The notes: generated by a model not told the origin, from the letters alone. A stretch of 64,000 bases of DNA from Acidobacteriota bacterium (GCA_003388555.1 QQVD01000068.1:262387-326386); one strand, 5' to 3'. Counted from the first letter of the stretch, positions 8,573-20,107 are shown. Program-made: numbers and translations.

Positions 8573-9718
8573 CTACCCGTCGAGGGCTGCCGCGAGAGGC
8601 TGCTCGAGCACCTCACGGCGCCATCCGCCGAGCTCGTCGCGCCACGGCTGCCCGGCGCGCACCGAGTCGGCCAGGCGGTCGATCTCGCGCCGGGTGAGCA
8701 GGAAGTCGACCGGCAGGTCGAGGCGCCCGCCGCACTCCTCCAGCACCGCGCGCGCGCGGTCGACCAGCCGACGATGGGTCGAGCTGCGGCGGCCGGAGAC
8801 GCTGGCTGGCGGCTCGAGATCGGCCTCCGACGCGATGCCCTCCTCGACCGCCTCGACCAGGGCACTGCCGTAGCGCTTGCGGTCGGCCGCCTGCAGCGAC
8901 GAGACCGAACGCAGGCGCGCCGCGGTCCGCGGCCGCTTGCGGGCGATCTCGAGCAGGACGTCGTCGCCGAGCACGAAGCGACGAGGAAGATCGCGGCGGC
9001 GGGCCTGGTGCTCGCGCCAGAGATTCAGGCTCCAGAGCACGCGCAGCTCCTCGAGCTTCATCGACGGGCGCGCCAGGCGCTCGTACTGCAGCTCGGGACG
9101 CTGGCGCTGGACCGCCTGCTCGCGCTGACGGTCCATCTCCTCTTCCAGCCACGACCAGCGCCCCATGTCGACCAGTTTGCGCCCGACGTGCTCGGCGATC
9201 TCGAGCAGGTACACCACGTCGAGAGCCGCGTAGAGGCGCTGCGAGTCGGTCAGAGGACGACGCAGCCAGTTGGATCGCTGCTCGCCCTTCGGTAGGTCGA
9301 CGCCGACCACCTCCGCCACCAGTTTCTGGTATCCCATGGTGCCGCCCAGACCCGCCAGCGTCGCCGCCACCTGGGTGTCGAAGAGGGGATCGGGCAGCAC
9401 ATCGGCGAGATGCTGGAAGACCTCGAGATCCTCGCTCGGCGAGTGCAGGATCTTGACCGGCTCGGAAGCCGTGATCAGCTCGATCCACGGCTCCCAGCGC
9501 TCCAGCCGCACCGCGTCGAGCAGCACCACGCGGTCGGCCCAAGAAACCTGGACGAGCCCGAGACGGGGATAGAAGGTGCGCGTGCGCACGAACTCGGTGT
9601 CGAGACCGATCGCCGGTTCGTGCCGCAGCTGCTCGCAAAGCGCGGCGAGGTCCTCGTCGCGGTCGACCAGGCGCGCGTCGACCTGCCTCGGAGCGGATCG
9701 GAGTCGGTCGGTGCTCAG
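8573..9718 (-). CDS. rnd: ribonuclease D (DEDDy 3'-5' exonuclease with HRDC domain)
   Basis: Trims 3' ends of tRNA and other structured RNAs. The DEDD motifs are visible: LDTEFVRTRTFYP (Exo I), the HSPSEDLEVF segment (Exo II) and the Exo III tyrosine region RLYAALDVVYLLEI. The C-terminal part (about 210-290) is an HRDC domain. The frame stays open for 420 bases upstream but without credible protein sequence. A CTG at 9718 with GGGAG eight bases ahead gives 381 residues, close to the E. coli enzyme (375), so I chose it. No ATG, GTG or TTG lies in a plausible place. The start is therefore uncertain, the identity is not. Confidence 0.88.
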   Translation of the reverse strand: MSTDRLRSAPRQVDARLVDRDEDLAALCEQLRHEPAIGLDTEFVRTRTFYPRLGLVQVSWADRVVLLDAVRLERWEPWIELITASEPVKILHSPSEDLEVFQHLADVLPDPLFDTQVAATLAGLGGTMGYQKLVAEVVGVDLPKGEQRSNWLRRPLTDSQRLYAALDVVYLLEIAEHVGRKLVDMGRWSWLEEEMDRQREQAVQRQRPELQYERLARPSMKLEELRVLWSLNLWREHQARRRDLPRRFVLGDDVLLEIARKRPRTAARLRSVSSLQAADRKRYGSALVEAVEEGIASEADLEPPASVSGRRSSTHRRLVDRARAVLEECGGRLDLPVDFLLTRREIDRLADSVRAGQPWRDELGGWRREVLEQPLAAALDG

Positions 9719-9763
9719 CGCGGAGCTCCCGTGGGGCTGGCGGCGTGCATCATGCGTCGGATG

Positions 9764-9799
9764 GTGGGAATCGGGGTGGGAATCGGGGTGGGAATCGGG
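9764..9799. repeat. 12-bp tandem repeat, 3 copies (unit GTGGGAATCGGG)
   Basis: Three exact head-to-tail copies lie 45 bases upstream of the CTG chosen as the RNase D start. The unit length keeps frame, and the minus strand would read Ser-His-Pro-Asp repeats, but the surrounding frame does not look like protein. Similar 12-13 bp minisatellites occur upstream of hppD and rimO. Confidence 0.9.
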
Positions 9800-10080
9800 A
9801 CTGACCTGGGCATCGGGACTTCGGTCTCGCGAGGTGCGGCGACCGCGGCGCGGCGGAACCGCAGGGCCTCGGCGCTTCGGACACGGTGGCGCGAGCTGTC
9901 CGTCGGCGACGGGGTCGCAGGCGATCCCGGGTCGTCGCGGCCGGTCGGCCGCGGTCCGCCGGGAGATGGGTGCGGCGGGACTGATGCCGCCGCGTTCGCC
10001 TTCGGACCGGCGCCAGGGATCGGAGCGCCACACGGACGCGGCGTGTTGCCGCGAATCGGTCGCCGGCCGGGGGCGCATCG

Positions 10081-10086
10081 TACAAT
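10081..10086 (+). promoter_or_regulatory. candidate -10 element TACAAT
   Basis: TACAAT (5 of 6 matches to TATAAT) lies 61 bases before the TTG start of the nucleotidyltransferase gene. No good -35 hexamer is found at 16-18 bases upstream. Confidence 0.35.
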
Positions 10087-10146
10087 ACGCCGCCCACGAT
10101 CCCGCGACGCCACAGGCATGGCCGTTGCGGCCCTGCCCCACTCATC

Positions 10147-11103
10147 TTGACCGTCGCCAACCCGCATCCCCCGCTACCGCTCGTGGTGCTCGGAGGCAGC
10201 GATCGCGCACCGGCGCGGTTGCCTCCCAGCGGCCGCTCCAGCCGGCCGCTCACCGGTTGCAAGGGCGTCGACCTCGAGATCTCCGGCCGCCCCCTGATCC
10301 GCGAGATCGTCGACCGCCTGCGGGCCACCGGCCGCTTCGCCGAAGTGTTCATCGCAGGCCCGGCACACGCCTACCGCGACGTCGTCCCCGGCGCCGCCCT
10401 GGTCGACACCGACGCCGACTTCGGTACCAACATCCGCGCCGCCGTCGAGGCGGTGCGGGCCCGCCACGAGGAGGGGCCGATCGCCTTCTCGACCTGCGAC
10501 ATCCTGCCCACGGCCAGCGACCTCGAGAAGAGCCTGCAGGACTTCGACCGCGAGCCTGACGCCGACATCTGGTTCCCGATCGTCGAAGCGCCGGAAGACT
10601 CGAAGGCGCTCGGCGCCTCCTCGTGGAAGCCCCGCTACCTGCTCAACGACGGCGGCAGAACGGTCGCCGTTCTGCCTGGGCACCTGGCGGTGGTCGACCC
10701 CGACGCGGTGCGCCTGCGCTTCATGTACCGGCTGCTGCGCACCGCCTACCAGACCCGCAACCGCTCGATCGGCACGAGGCGCAGCGCCCTGCTACGCCGG
10801 ATGCTCGCCGACATCCTCTTTCACGACGTGCTGCACCTCTTCCGCCTGCGCCTGCCGACGCTCACCTGGGATACTGTCATCGCCGGACTGCGGGGGACAC
10901 GACGTCTGCGCGACCAGACGCTGACGCGGGAGGAGCTGCAGCGCACTCTGCGCAAGCTCTTCGTGAAGCGATCCCACCGGCGACGCTTCCCGGAGCGTCG
11001 GGTGCGGATCCCGATCCTCCACGCACTCTCCCTGGCGCGCGACATCGACACCCTCGAAGAGGCGGAGTCGATCGGCGTCACCGCCGCCCCCAGCTCGTCA
11101 TGA
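10147..11103 (+). CDS. MobA-like / sugar-phosphate NTP-transferase domain protein
   Basis: 318 residues from a TTG at 10147. The N-terminal half follows the nucleotidyltransferase plan: PLVVLGGSDRAPARL in place of the usual GGxGxRL loop, then a lysine in GCKGVDLEISGRPLIREIVDRL, and a metal-site-like STCDILPTA near residue 118. This fold moves NMP from an NTP onto a sugar phosphate or cofactor. The C-terminal 140 residues are Arg/Leu-rich and carry no motif that I recognise. The sulfatase-type gene starts inside its stop codon (ATGA), so the two are translationally coupled; with rarD they form a three-gene unit. The substrate is unknown. Confidence 0.65.
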   Translation: MTVANPHPPLPLVVLGGSDRAPARLPPSGRSSRPLTGCKGVDLEISGRPLIREIVDRLRATGRFAEVFIAGPAHAYRDVVPGAALVDTDADFGTNIRAAVEAVRARHEEGPIAFSTCDILPTASDLEKSLQDFDREPDADIWFPIVEAPEDSKALGASSWKPRYLLNDGGRTVAVLPGHLAVVDPDAVRLRFMYRLLRTAYQTRNRSIGTRRSALLRRMLADILFHDVLHLFRLRLPTLTWDTVIAGLRGTRRLRDQTLTREELQRTLRKLFVKRSHRRRFPERRVRIPILHALSLARDIDTLEEAESIGVTAAPSSS

Positions 11104-12548
11104 GATCCACCGACACCGAAACCGACACCGATTCGATGCCGTTCCCTCCGACGTCTCGCTCGACACCGACCGGCGTCGCGTCACCGACGCGTCGCCTCGC
11201 CACCTCCTGCATCCTCTCCGGGCTGCTGCTGGGGCTCCTCCCCGCCGCGACTGGAGCCCAGCAGTCGTCCGCCGCGCCGCCCGGCCCGGAGTCGCCGCGC
11301 CCTCACGTGCTGCTGCTGACCGTCGACACCCTGCGCGCCGACCACCTCTCGATCTACGGCTCGAAGCAGCCGCGCACGCCGCACATCGACGCGCTGGCCC
11401 GTCGCGGCCTGCTCTTCGAGGACGCACTGACGACGATCGGCAAGACCGGTCCCGCCTTCGCCTCCGCCTTCTCCTCGCTGCACCCGCCGACACACGGCGC
11501 GCGTCGCAACGGCGTGCCGGTGCGCGACGACGTGCCCCTGCTCGCCGAGATCCTGGCGCAGAACGGCTACCGCACGGCGGCGTTCATCTCGAACTGGACG
11601 CTACGCGACCATCTGTCGGGTCTGGCCCGAGGCTTCGACGTCTGGGACGAGGATTTCAGCAAGCGACGTTACGGCGTCGGCCCCAGCGAGCGTCGCGCCG
11701 ACAGCGTCATCGCCGCCACGGTGAAGTGGACCAAGAAGGCAGCCGCCAGCCCCGGGCCGCTACTGATCTGGGCCCACTTCAGCGAGCCGCACACTCCCTA
11801 CGACGAGCACGACGGCTTCCGTTTCCGGGTCGAGCCGGGCGAGAGGCGCACGCCACAGGTCGCCAAGCGGCTGCGCTACGCCAGCGAAGTGGCCTACACC
11901 GACGCCAAGATCGGCGAGCTGCTGCGGCGCCTCGAATCGCATATCGACCTGGATCGCACGCTGATCCTCTTCTTCGCCGATCACGGCGAGAGCATCGGCG
12001 AGCACGACTACTGGGGTCACGGTCGCAACGTGCACTGGCCGAACCTCGACATCCCGCTGGCCATCGTCGGTCCCGGTGTGCCGCAGCAGCGCCGCAGCAC
12101 CATGCCGGCCTCGATCATCGACGTGCTGCCGACCGTGCTCGGAGCCCTCCGGATCCCAGCGCCCGAGGCGATCGAGGGCCTCGACCTGCTGCAGCACTGG
12201 CAGACGCCCGACGACGCCAGGCAACGATTCGCCGTCGCAGACCGGAGCACCGCGCTGTTCGAGAAGGCGAAGGAGGAGTACGCAGACCCCCTGCAGATCG
12301 CGATGCAGACGCGCTCGGTGAAGACGATCTTCGACTTCGACATGCGGCAGACCCGCTACTACGATCTGCGGCGGGATCCGCTCGAGCTCGAGAGCGACAT
12401 CAACCCTCCGCTGGAGCTCAAACCGCCCCTGCGCAGGCGCCTGGCCAACTGGTACCGAGGCCTCCCCAAGCACGACGCCGACGAAGGTCCGCTCTCGGAA
12501 GAAGACCGCAAGCAGCTCGAGAGCCTCGGCTACACGGGCGGGCGTTGA
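11100..12548 (+). CDS. exported sulfatase/phosphoesterase-superfamily hydrolase
   Basis: Alkaline-phosphatase-superfamily hydrolase of 482 residues, starting at an ATG that overlaps the previous stop. A hydrophobic segment at about residues 34-52 ending in TGAQ looks like a signal peptide. The metal-binding plan of sulfatases is present: LLTVDTLRADHLSIYG, TPHIDALARRG near the nucleophile region, WAHFSEPHTPYD, and the C-terminal metal site FFADHGESIGEHDYWGHG. The Cys/Ser-x-Pro-x-Arg sequence needed for formylglycine is absent; the equivalent loop reads IGKTGPAFAS, with Thr available as nucleophile. It may therefore be a phosphodiesterase or phosphotransferase rather than a true sulfatase. Confidence 0.85.
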   Translation: MRSTDTETDTDSMPFPPTSRSTPTGVASPTRRLATSCILSGLLLGLLPAATGAQQSSAAPPGPESPRPHVLLLTVDTLRADHLSIYGSKQPRTPHIDALARRGLLFEDALTTIGKTGPAFASAFSSLHPPTHGARRNGVPVRDDVPLLAEILAQNGYRTAAFISNWTLRDHLSGLARGFDVWDEDFSKRRYGVGPSERRADSVIAATVKWTKKAAASPGPLLIWAHFSEPHTPYDEHDGFRFRVEPGERRTPQVAKRLRYASEVAYTDAKIGELLRRLESHIDLDRTLILFFADHGESIGEHDYWGHGRNVHWPNLDIPLAIVGPGVPQQRRSTMPASIIDVLPTVLGALRIPAPEAIEGLDLLQHWQTPDDARQRFAVADRSTALFEKAKEEYADPLQIAMQTRSVKTIFDFDMRQTRYYDLRRDPLELESDINPPLELKPPLRRRLANWYRGLPKHDADEGPLSEEDRKQLESLGYTGGR

Positions 12549-13540
12549 GCGCTGACGGTGCAGGCGAGGCCCACGCCGGGGCTTCGCCGCGCCAGGGTTG
12601 GCTCTGCGGCATCGCCGCCTACCTGATCTGGGGGTTCGCGCCGCTCTACTGGCGCCTCGTACGAGACCTGCCCGCCGTCACGCTGCTGGCCCTCAGGGTG
12701 CTCTTCGCGGCGGCGATGCTCGCCCTGCTGCTCTTCTGGCTTCGCCGACGCCAGGACGCCGGGGGATCGCCCCAGCGCCTCCGTCTGCGGCGTCACCTCA
12801 ACCGTCGCACGCTCGCCTTCTTCCTCGTCGCGGCGCTGCTCATCGGCACCAACTGGTTCGTCTTCCTGTGGGCGGTACTCACCGACCGCGTGGTCGAGGC
12901 GGCGCTCGGCTACTTCGTCAACCCGCTGGTCAACGTCGCGCTCGGCACCCTGGTGCTCGGCGAGCGGCTGCGCCCGCTGCAGTGGACCGCCATCGTCCTC
13001 GCCGCGATCGGTGTCGGCATCTTCGCCTGGACGACCGGCGGCCTGCCCTGGATCTCGCTGGTGCTGGCCGGCTCGTTCGGGCTCTACGGGCTGGTGCGCA
13101 AGACCGCACCCGCCGGGGCGCTCGAGGGCTCCGCGCTCGAGATGCTCTTCCTGGTGCCGCTGGCAGTCGCCGGGCTGGCCCTGGTCGGGCCCGACGACCT
13201 CGCCGTGCTCGCCGCGCTCGACGTCGGCGGCTGGCTGCTGCTCTCGGTCTCGGGCCTGATCACCGTCAGCCCACTGCTGCTCTTCACCCGCGCCGCGCGC
13301 ATCCTGCCGCTGAGCTCGATCGGCTTCCTGCAGTACCTCGCGCCGACCTGCCAGTTCCTGCTCGCGGTGCTCCTGTTCGCCGAGCCCTTCGACCGCGGCC
13401 GGCTCGTCGCGTTCCTCTGGATCTGGACTGCGCTGGCGCTGTTCACGCTCGATCTGAGGAGCGCGGCGCGGGCTTCGCGACGACGTGCACTGTCGACGGG
13501 GGGGCCTGCCGAAGACGCCGCCGGCGAGGCTCCCGCGTGA
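12545..13540 (+). CDS. rarD: RarD-type EamA-family permease
   Basis: Ten-helix drug/metabolite transporter of the cytoplasmic membrane. 331 residues from a TTG that overlaps the sulfatase stop codon (TTGA). The RarD signature is clear: GIAAYLIWGFAPLYWRL at the first helix, LLIGTNWFVFLWAV at the third, ALGYFVNPLVNVALG at the fourth, SFGLYGLVRK in the second half, and SIGFLQYLAPTCQFLLAV near the end. Two internally related five-helix halves are visible. The last 30 residues are a polar tail beyond the usual 300. The substrate of RarD proteins is not established; the neighbours give no clear hint. Confidence 0.88.
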   Translation: MSADGAGEAHAGASPRQGWLCGIAAYLIWGFAPLYWRLVRDLPAVTLLALRVLFAAAMLALLLFWLRRRQDAGGSPQRLRLRRHLNRRTLAFFLVAALLIGTNWFVFLWAVLTDRVVEAALGYFVNPLVNVALGTLVLGERLRPLQWTAIVLAAIGVGIFAWTTGGLPWISLVLAGSFGLYGLVRKTAPAGALEGSALEMLFLVPLAVAGLALVGPDDLAVLAALDVGGWLLLSVSGLITVSPLLLFTRAARILPLSSIGFLQYLAPTCQFLLAVLLFAEPFDRGRLVAFLWIWTALALFTLDLRSAARASRRRALSTGGPAEDAAGEAPA

Positions 13541-13882
13541 CCGGATCGGGGCCCCGAGGAGCACGATCGACTGCGGACGCGCCGGCGTGGCGCTCGGCGA
13601 GGCGTCGACTCGCAGGGACTTGCAGCGACTCGCAGCGGCCCGGAGAGTCAACGAGCCGGCGCCCCGAACCCGGACACCGGGGCATTCCTGTCGCCTTGAC
13701 AGAGCAGCGCTCAGCACCCAGAATGCCAGCACCTCCACGAGGCAGCTCGCCCCGCGGCGAGCCAAGAATCGCTTTTTCTCTATTCGTCGCAGTCGCAACG
13801 TAGGACGAGTCGGTGCGCCCGGGCCACCGCGCACCCTTTCGACCCAGCGGCTCGCGTCGCCTCCCCGAGAGGGCTCCACCGG
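13541..13882. other. intergenic region upstream of the M23 peptidase gene
   Basis: About 340 bases with no credible gene. Its only recognisable content is the promoter-like pair at 13696-13724 and a short pyrimidine-rich, AT-richer patch near 13770-13800. Confidence 0.6.
13696..13724 (+). promoter_or_regulatory. candidate sigma-70-type promoter TTGACA-N17-CAGAAT
   Basis: A perfect TTGACA (13696-13701) is followed after 17 bases by CAGAAT (13719-13724, 4 of 6 matches). It points toward the M23 peptidase gene, 158 bases ahead of its ATG, in an otherwise very GC-rich spacer. Confidence 0.5.
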
Positions 13883-14758
13883 ATGGGTCTCAAACACCAC
13901 ACGATCATCTTCGTCCCCCATTCCAGGGCGCGATTCCGGAAGTGGCGGATCAGCAACCGGCAGGTCAAGCTCGCGAGCGCGCTGGTCGCGTTGTTCACGC
14001 TCGGCGCCCTGTTCGTCACCTGGCGGGCCTTCACCACCACGGTGACTCTCGAAGAGGTCGGTGACCTGCGCAGCGAGAACGAGCAGCTGCGCGAGATGAA
14101 CCGGGAGTTCGAACAGAGCTTCCGCGAGCTGCAGAGCCAGCTCAGCGATTTCGAGGATCGCACCAACAGCCTGGCGATCCTCGCCGGTGTCGAAGAGATC
14201 GTCTCCACCGTCGACAGCCGCGCCGGCGCCGGCGTCGGCGGCGCCTTCATCGATCCCCCCGCCTCGTACCTCGACGTCGAGTCGCTGGCCCGCCGCTCCG
14301 AGCGGCTGCAGAGTCAGCTCGCCGATGTCGCCGGCGGCCTCGAGAAGCGCGAGCAGTGGATCGCGTCACGCCCGGCGATCATGCCGACCCGCGGCATCCT
14401 GACCAGCAACTTCGGCATCCGCGCCGACCCGATCACCGCGCGGCGCGCCTTCCACCACGGAGTCGACATCTCCGCCAGGCCCGGGACTCCGGTCTTCGCC
14501 ACCGCCGACGGCGTCGTCCTGCGGGCCGGGCGCATCGGCAGCCTCGGCCGCGCCGTCTACCTCTCGCACCGCTTCGGCGTCACCACCCGCTACGGCCATC
14601 TGTCGAAGATCGAGGTCGAGCCAGGCGCCACCGTCAAGCGCGGCGACGTCATCGGCTACGTCGGCAACTCGGGGCGGGCCACCGGCTACCACCTGCACTA
14701 CGAGGTGCGCGAAGCCGGCGACTCCAAGGACCCGCGCATGTTCATGGTCGACCGCTGA
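13883..14758 (+). CDS. M23-family zinc metallopeptidase with coiled coil
   Basis: Envelope peptidoglycan endopeptidase or LytM-type divisome factor. 291 residues. A basic N-terminus precedes one transmembrane helix at about residues 32-50, and a coiled coil (about 57-95, heptad-like Leu/Glu/Gln) follows. The LytM domain occupies the C-terminal 130 residues: RGILTSNFGIRADPITA, the zinc ligands in HHGVDIS (His and Asp), and the HLHYEV pair of catalytic and ligand histidines. All zinc ligands are intact, so it is probably active rather than a degenerate EnvC-type activator. It stands alone, ahead of secA, with a promoter-like sequence upstream. Confidence 0.92.
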   Translation: MGLKHHTIIFVPHSRARFRKWRISNRQVKLASALVALFTLGALFVTWRAFTTTVTLEEVGDLRSENEQLREMNREFEQSFRELQSQLSDFEDRTNSLAILAGVEEIVSTVDSRAGAGVGGAFIDPPASYLDVESLARRSERLQSQLADVAGGLEKREQWIASRPAIMPTRGILTSNFGIRADPITARRAFHHGVDISARPGTPVFATADGVVLRAGRIGSLGRAVYLSHRFGVTTRYGHLSKIEVEPGATVKRGDVIGYVGNSGRATGYHLHYEVREAGDSKDPRMFMVDR

Positions 14759-15156
14759 CCGCGGCGGCTGCGGCCAAGGACGACCACACGCCTCACCGGT
14801 TTGCGCGTCGCCTGGCGGCCGACCTGCCGGGTGACTCCGCTCTGGTAGAGTCGAGCCAGCGCACGGGCGAGATCCGGGCCGCCGTGCGCCGAGGCGCCGC
14901 GCTCCAGCCGGCGGCGCCGCGTCGTGGCGGGAATCGATGCCCACGCCCGGCGCTTTCCAGCGCTGAGGCGGCAATGCCCCGGCCCGGCCGATCCCGATCG
15001 CAGCAGGGGAAACGCGACGACATCTCGGGCGCTCGCCGGCGCATCGACGCCTCTCCGCGGTCCGGCGAACCGGCTGCGGCAATCCCACCTTCAAGGCCTC
15101 AGCCCTTCTCGAGGCTCCAGCCCTCCTGAGGGCTAACTCCAGGCGCGGAACGAACG
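14759..15156. other. intergenic region upstream of secA
   Basis: About 400 bases with no credible gene on either strand. It holds a TAGAGT hexamer in the context GG-TAGAGT-CG at 14846-14851 (possible -10) and, just before secA, several short CAGCCCTC/CTCCTGAGG-type palindromic bits. No secM-like arrest peptide or other leader is recognisable. Confidence 0.5.
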
Positions 15157-17940
<2,784 letters not shown>

Positions 17941-18131
17941 GGTCGGGTCGGGGCACGGACTCCTCGGCGACTACCGGCGCTTCGGCATCGGATCGGAGCC
18001 GCTCTCTTCTCATCTCGGCGGCTTCCGGTTACGGTCTCCACAGCCGACGCGTTCGATTCCCTTCATCTCCGAGCCAACTCAGGGCGAGTGGGCCCTGGCG
18101 CTGGCTCCGATCCCCCAGGACTCCAGCCGCC

Positions 18132-19604
18132 ATGAGCATCCGATCCGACCTGCCGCTGGCTCTCACCTTCGACGACGTGCTGCTGCTGCCCGGCATGTCG
18201 GAGGTGCACCCGAACAAGATCGACCTGCGCACCCGCCTCTGTCGCGGCATCGACCTGCGCATCCCGCTGCTCTCGGCAGCGATGGACACGGTGACCGAGT
18301 CGCGCCTGGCGATCGCGATCGCCCAGGCCGGCGGCATCGGCATCGTGCACAAGAACCTGTCGATCGAGCGTCAGGCGGAGGAGATCGACCGGGTCAAGCG
18401 CTCCGAAGCCGGCATGATCGTCGATCCGATCACCATGCGCCCGCACCAGAAGATCCGCGAGGCGCTGCAGGTGATGTCGAGCTACAAGATCTCCGGCGTC
18501 CCGGTCACCGACGACGAAGGGCACCTCGTCGGCATCCTCACCAACCGCGATCTGCGCTTCGAGAACAACCCGGAGCTCGAGATCCAGGAGCTGATGACCA
18601 AGAAGAACCTGGTCACCGTTCCGGAGGGCACGACCCTCGAGGAGGCCAAGGCGGCGCTGCACAAGCACCGCATCGAGAAGCTGCTGGTGGTCGACGCCGA
18701 GGGCAACCTGACGGGCCTGATCACGGTCAAGGACATCCAGAAGATGCAGCAGTACCCGAACGCCTGCAAGGACGAGCTCGGGCGCCTGCGCGTCGGCGCC
18801 GCCGTCGGCGCCAGCGGCGACTACCTGGATCGGGCCCGTGCCCTCGTCGCCGCCAAGGTCGACCTGCTGGCGCTCGACTCCTCCCACGGCCACAGCCGCG
18901 GCGTTCTCGACGCCACCGAGCGTCTGCGTGAAGCGCTGCCCGACACCAAGCTGGTGGTCGGCAACGTCGCCACCGCCGAAGGCGCCAGGGCACTGATCGA
19001 GCGTGGCGTCGACGCGGTCAAGGTCGGCATCGGTGCCGGCAGCATCTGCACCACCCGGATCGTCACCGGCGCAGGCGTGCCTCAGATCCACGCCATCGTC
19101 GAGGCGTGCCGAGAGGCCCAGGAGCACGACGTCCCGGTGATCGCGGACGGCGGCATCCGCTTCTCCGGCGACGTCACCAAGGCGCTCGCCGCCGGCGCCG
19201 ACTCGGTGATGATCGGATCGCTGCTCGCCGGCACCGAGGAGTCGACCGGCGAGACCATCCTCTACCAGGGCCGCACCTACAAGGCCTATCGCGGCATGGG
19301 CTCGCTGTCGGCGATGAGCGCCGGATCGGCCGATCGCTACTTCCAGGAGAGCTCGGAGCCGCTGGCGAAGCTGGTGCCCGAGGGCATCGAAGGCATGGTC
19401 CCGTACAAGGGCAGCGTGCACCAGATGATCACCCAGCTCGTCGGTGGCCTGCGCCAGGGCATGGGGCTCGCCGGATGCGCCAACATCCACGAGCTGCGCA
19501 CCGAGGCGAAGATGATCCGCATCACCTCGGCCGGCGACCGGGAGAGCCACGCCCACGACGTGGTGATCACCAAAGAGGCGCCGAACTACTGGGTGGAGAA
19601 ATAA
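18132..19604 (+). CDS. guaB: inosine-5'-monophosphate dehydrogenase
   Basis: Catalyses NAD-dependent oxidation of IMP to XMP, the committed step of GMP synthesis. 490 residues. The TIM barrel begins with [11 protein letters not shown] and is interrupted by a pair of CBS domains (about residues 95-205: [13 protein letters not shown] and [12 protein letters not shown]). The catalytic cysteine lies in [15 protein letters not shown], with [12 protein letters not shown] and the IMP-phosphate site [11 protein letters not shown] after it, then the mobile flap around [10 protein letters not shown] and the C-terminal monovalent-cation region. The CBS pair implies allosteric control by purine nucleotides, as known for the family. 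No guaA lies nearby. Confidence 0.97.
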   Translation: MSIRSDLPLALTFDDVLLLPGMSEVHPNKIDLRTRLCRGIDLRIPLLSAAMDTVTESRLAIAIAQAGGIGIVHKNLSIERQAEEIDRVKRSEAGMIVDPITMRPHQKIREALQVMSSYKISGVPVTDDEGHLVGILTNRDLRFENNPELEIQELMTKKNLVTVPEGTTLEEAKAALHKHRIEKLLVVDAEGNLTGLITVKDIQKMQQYPNACKDELGRLRVGAAVGASGDYLDRARALVAAKVDLLALDSSHGHSRGVLDATERLREALPDTKLVVGNVATAEGARALIERGVDAVKVGIGAGSICTTRIVTGAGVPQIHAIVEACREAQEHDVPVIADGGIRFSGDVTKALAAGADSVMIGSLLAGTEESTGETILYQGRTYKAYRGMGSLSAMSAGSADRYFQESSEPLAKLVPEGIEGMVPYKGSVHQMITQLVGGLRQGMGLAGCANIHELRTEAKMIRITSAGDRESHAHDVVITKEAPNYWVEK

Positions 19605-19607
19605 CAG

Positions 19608-19670
19608 CGTCGGCTGGAGTCGACGGCTCGGCACCTCGTGCACGAGGTGCCGCCCGCAACTCAGCCGACG
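19608..19670 (+). terminator. nested inverted repeat downstream of guaB
   Basis: A perfect 22-bp palindrome (19630-19651, core CTCGTGCACGAG) is enclosed by a second pair of 9-base arms, CGTCGGCTG at 19608-19616 and CAGCCGACG at 19662-19670. It starts three bases after the guaB stop. There is no T-tract, so termination or 3'-end protection is inferred from position. A dimeric DNA-binding protein could also use the palindrome. Confidence 0.5.
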
Positions 19671-19679
19671 AGAGCGGAG

Positions 19680-19750
19680 CCCAGGGGTCAGGGGTCAGGG
19701 GCCAGGGACGAGGGACAAGGCAGAAGGCAAGAGGGACAGAGGGCAGAGAG
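19680..19750 (+). repeat. degenerate G-rich heptamer tract (GGGGTCA / GGGACNA units)
   Basis: Purine-rich strand with period-7 units: two GGGGTCA, a GGGGCCA, then GGGACGA and GGGACAA, decaying into GGCAGAAGGCAAGAGGG. It lies downstream of guaB. The units match those of the arrays at 45743 and, in reverse complement, the C-rich tract near 45950. Confidence 0.7.
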
Positions 19751-20078
19751 CTGAAAGCCACCTCGTTTCGGCTTGCAACGACCCACGCCCGTGGTGGCGA
19801 CGCCACTCGGGTTGAAGCCTCGGATCCTCGGGAAAGAGGCCCGCGGTTACCAGCCGAGGGGTCGGAGTAGACAGGCGGAGGCCCGCGGCTCTCTCAAGAG
19901 ACCTGATCCGATCGAGGCGGAACCGCTCCTCGACTCGGCGGCTCCGTTGGCCGGCGCTCCCCGAGCTCCGTGGACGAGCCGGACCGGGAGTGACGGCGGT
20001 GGCCGGGAGTTGGCCGGCTGCCTCGCCCGTCGACGCCTCGGTCGCACGCGGCGACCGGGCGCCCTTCGCGCTGCTGCG

Positions 20079-20107
20079 GCCCGGCGCGGTCCGCAGCGCG
20101 GCCGGGC
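20079..20107 (-). terminator. GC-rich hairpin downstream of trxA
   Basis: Arms GCCCGGCGCG (20079-20088) and CGCGGCCGGGC (20097-20107) pair with one bulged base around an 8-base loop, starting 7 bases after the trxA stop on the minus strand. No T-run follows. A terminator role is inferred from position. Confidence 0.35.

Larger units (their letters stand above)
9719..10146. other. intergenic region between rnd and the nucleotidyltransferase gene
   Basis: About 430 bases without a credible gene, between divergent genes. It contains three perfect 12-base tandem repeats (9764-9799) and, near its right end, the AT-rich hexamer TACAAT (10081-10086) that may be a -10 element for the rightward gene. 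Confidence 0.6.

Noticed and set aside
9719..10141. 141-codon N-terminal extension of RNase D
   Set aside because: The frame is open, but its content is Arg/Pro/Ser with a short Ser-His-Pro-Asp repeat and no similarity to RNase D; the CTG with GGGAG upstream gives the usual length.
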